Origin: Thermotoga sp. KOL6
Lineage (GTDB): Bacteria > Thermotogota > Thermotogae > Thermotogales > Thermotogaceae
Length of the DNA: 64,000 nucleotides
Assembly (NCBI RefSeq): GCF_002866025.1
Contig: NZ_LNDE01000002.1
Span: 248,001 to 312,000 of the forward strand
Reading direction: 5' to 3'
The translations under genes were made by a program, and so were the position numbers. The notes beneath the pieces are model-generated. The model had not been told where the DNA came from and did no database searches. It saw only the letters and a list, made by a program, of their open reading frames with translations. Positions 62,413-64,000 of this stretch are shown here, in pieces. Numbering within the stretch: the stretch's first letter is position 1; each line of letters begins with the position of its first letter.

Positions 62413-63324
62413 GTGCGTTACAGAAAATTGAGCGAATACTTGAAAGAAAAATACGGAGAAAGAGTTCAAAGAATAGTCATATTCGGTGGTTTTTCTTGTC
62501 CAAACAGGGACGGGACGAAAGGAAAGGGCGGTTGTATTTACTGTGATGCCACGGGAAGCGGATTCACCACTCTTATGAAACTTCCAATACGAGAGCAAGT
62601 GGTGAGATTAAAAGAAAAATATGAAAAACGTGGGATCAAAAAGTTTATAGCTTACTTTCAAGCGTTCAGCAATACTTACGCACCCGTTGAAGAATTGAGG
62701 AAGAAATACGAGGAAGCTTTAATAGATGAAAGTATTGTTCAGCTTTCTGTTTCCACACGGCCAGATCTTGTGTCGGAATCTGTTCTAGATCTCCTAGAAG
62801 AATTCAAGGAGAGAGTAGATGTTTCTATTGAATTGGGATTGCAAACGGCAAATTACAAAACACTCGAAAAAATAAATAGGGGCCACACTTTAGCAGAATT
62901 CATTGACGCGGCCGTGAGAGTGAAACGTCGGAGAATAGAATTAATCGTTCATGTGATACTGAACCTTCCTTGGGATGATATGATCGATGTGATAGAAACT
63001 GCCAAGATCCTTTCCGCTCTCGATGTGGACGGTGTGAAAATACATTCACTATACGTTGTTGAAGGAACGAAGCTTGCAGAGATGTATAAAAGAGGAGAGA
63101 TAAAGATCTGTAGTTTGGAAGAATATGTGAACAGAGTCATAGTTTTTCTTGAGCATCTCTCGCCGAATGTCGTAATTCACAGGCTCGTTGCGGATCCTCC
63201 GAGAGAAGGGACGATTTTTGGCAATTGGGGAAAGAGTAAAATAGAGATTATAAACACGATAGAAAGAGAAATGGAAAGGAGGAACTCCTATCAAGGCAAA
63301 AAGTTTGTTTATCTTAACAGGTAG
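62413..63324 (+). CDS. YhcC/TIGR01212 family radical SAM protein
   Basis: 303 residues. RYRKLSEYLKEKYGERVQRI opening and the cluster motif CPNRDGTKGKGGCIYC, in which the Cys spacing is the long CX10CX2C form of this family. Further motifs: IAYFQAFSNTYAPVEELR, STRPDLVSESVLDLL, ELGLQTANYKTLEKINRGH and HSLYVVEGTKL. It binds a 4Fe-4S cluster and SAM; the reaction is not established as far as I know. GTG 62413 is seven bases after GAGGAGGG. The next gene begins 35 bases before its stop. Confidence 0.88.
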   Translation: MRYRKLSEYLKEKYGERVQRIVIFGGFSCPNRDGTKGKGGCIYCDATGSGFTTLMKLPIREQVVRLKEKYEKRGIKKFIAYFQAFSNTYAPVEELRKKYEEALIDESIVQLSVSTRPDLVSESVLDLLEEFKERVDVSIELGLQTANYKTLEKINRGHTLAEFIDAAVRVKRRRIELIVHVILNLPWDDMIDVIETAKILSALDVDGVKIHSLYVVEGTKLAEMYKRGEIKICSLEEYVNRVIVFLEHLSPNVVIHRLVADPPREGTIFGNWGKSKIEIINTIEREMERRNSYQGKKFVYLNR

Positions 63325-64000
63325 CTTGTTCCTTTTACTCTTTGGATGCCTTTTCTCACCGAATTATTCCCTCTCTTTCCTCATCTGGATCGCCGCTGAT
63401 AACAATCTCGAAAGCCATGTGGAAAAAGATCTCGGGGAAGCTGAGGGTAACTTGTCGTGGATAAACGTTTTTGCAATGGTGGATTATGCTTCATCAACAG
63501 ATACGTTGTATCGAATTGAAGATATTGTTGTTCCTTTGAAAACCTTCAATGAGATAAACTCAGGTGATCCTGAAGCCCTGAAACAATTTTTGTTGGAATA
63601 TAGCCTACCGTACACTTTTCTTGTCATCTGGAATCATGGTTTCTGGTGGCGCGGTGAATCTGTATCGAAAACATCATCGAAAGGGATTGCGTACGATGAA
63701 ACCGATGGTGATTTTCTGACAATAAATGAGATAAAAGATGTTTTAAAATCTCATCCTGTGACAGTTTTGGGGTTCGATGCTTGCATTATGGGAACGTTTG
63801 AGATACTTTGGGAGTTGAAAAATGTAGCGAAGTACATCATTGCTTCTTCTGAAGAAATACCTGTTGATGGTTGGGATTATGCACCTTTGAGATATTCCTC
63901 TAGTGTGAGAGATTTGATGAGGAAGTTGGTAGAGGCCTACAAAGAAACTTATGGGACTAACGTGTCTTTGAGTGTCTGGGACACCTCCAAGCTCGAAGAT
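63290..64000 (+). CDS. Clostripain-like (peptidase C11) lipoprotein, 3' end outside window
   Basis: Cysteine peptidase of clan CD, 237 residues visible. Catalytic His in FLVIWNHGFWWRG and Cys in LGFDACIMGTFEI. The open frame from a TAG at 63260 contains no ATG or GTG before the signal sequence. AGGAGG (63277-63282) lies seven bases from ATC 63290. Reading from there gives IKAKSLFILTGSLFLLLFGC, a lipoprotein signal with positive N-region and lipobox LFGC. The only other start is TTG 63305, 22 bases from the Shine-Dalgarno and without basic residues. An ATC start is therefore proposed. Confidence 0.8.
   Translation, partial: MKAKSLFILTGSLFLLLFGCLFSPNYSLSFLIWIAADNNLESHVEKDLGEAEGNLSWINVFAMVDYASSTDTLYRIEDIVVPLKTFNEINSGDPEALKQFLLEYSLPYTFLVIWNHGFWWRGESVSKTSSKGIAYDETDGDFLTINEIKDVLKSHPVTVLGFDACIMGTFEILWELKNVAKYIIASSEEIPVDGWDYAPLRYSSSVRDLMRKLVEAYKETYGTNVSLSVWDTSKLED

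Overview
The window is a slice of a Thermotoga chromosome, very close to T. maritima or T. neapolitana. The evidence is the gene order (rpoB-rpoC, a run of cheR/yebC/pdxST genes, the toga genes ompA/ompB, groESL, proS), the tmRNA tag ANEPVAVAA, and proteins that match what I recall of T. maritima RR468, Sir2Tm, HemK and UDG while differing at some positions. It is therefore probably a sister strain or species rather than MSB8 itself. Start codons are often GTG or TTG behind strong GGAGG/GAGGTG Shine-Dalgarno (SD) sequences. Genes are packed with 1-4 base overlaps. I see no insertion sequence, prophage, CRISPR array or rRNA.

Layout. 1-7851 (+): 3' part of rpoB and all of rpoC, closed by a bidirectional terminator. 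7894-9738 (-): an orphan peptide-binding lipo- or periplasmic protein with its own promoter. 9810-23179 (-): a 15-gene run with no gap over 14 bases, from NAD salvage (pncA, pncB) and PLP synthesis (pdxS, pdxT) through signalling genes (degenerate GGDEF, RR468-type regulator, GAF-PP2C phosphatase, cheR) to yebC, lspA, rluD and a short dnaE. tRNA-Ser lies just upstream. 23374-25827 (-): toga outer-membrane genes ompB and ompA. 25909-31643 (-): tyrS, secG, uvrA, a DUF401 transporter and tRNAs Lys-Leu-Gly. 31743-35987 (+): a 1414-residue ATPase/reductase of the 2-hydroxyacyl-CoA dehydratase activator type.

35971-38624 (-): a ThiXYZ-like pyrimidine ABC transporter with a thiamin-binding MTH1187-family protein. 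38696-39801 (+): a DUF59/MIP18 protein and prmC. 39782-41605 (-): a membrane-anchored HTH protein, Sir2 and a membrane-anchored hypothetical. 41662-43828 (+): trpS, scpA, scpB. 43793-52122 (-): a nine-gene run with an Opp/Dpp transporter lacking its binding protein but carrying an extra OppD, then a ferritin-like/VIT1 iron protein, a DEDDh exonuclease and a PIN-PhoH protein. 52264-54731 (+): tmRNA and CIRCE-controlled groESL. 54779-58571 (-): family-4 UDG, a DtxR-like regulator, galE and a RarA ATPase fused to a macrodomain. 58680-59111 (+): fliJ-like. 59108-62343 (-): proS, comM. 62413-64000 (+): a YhcC-type radical SAM gene and the start of a clostripain-like lipoprotein gene that seems to use an ATC start codon.

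The most unusual points are the RarA-macrodomain fusion, the short PHP-degenerate DnaE, the apparent ATC start at 63290, the ~200-base lspA/rluD overlap, the secG leader with a hairpin between SD and start, the giant activase without a visible dehydratase, and the co-occurrence of Sir2, a macrodomain and NAD salvage genes. Locus names such as TM0468 are given from memory of the MSB8 genome, not from a search.
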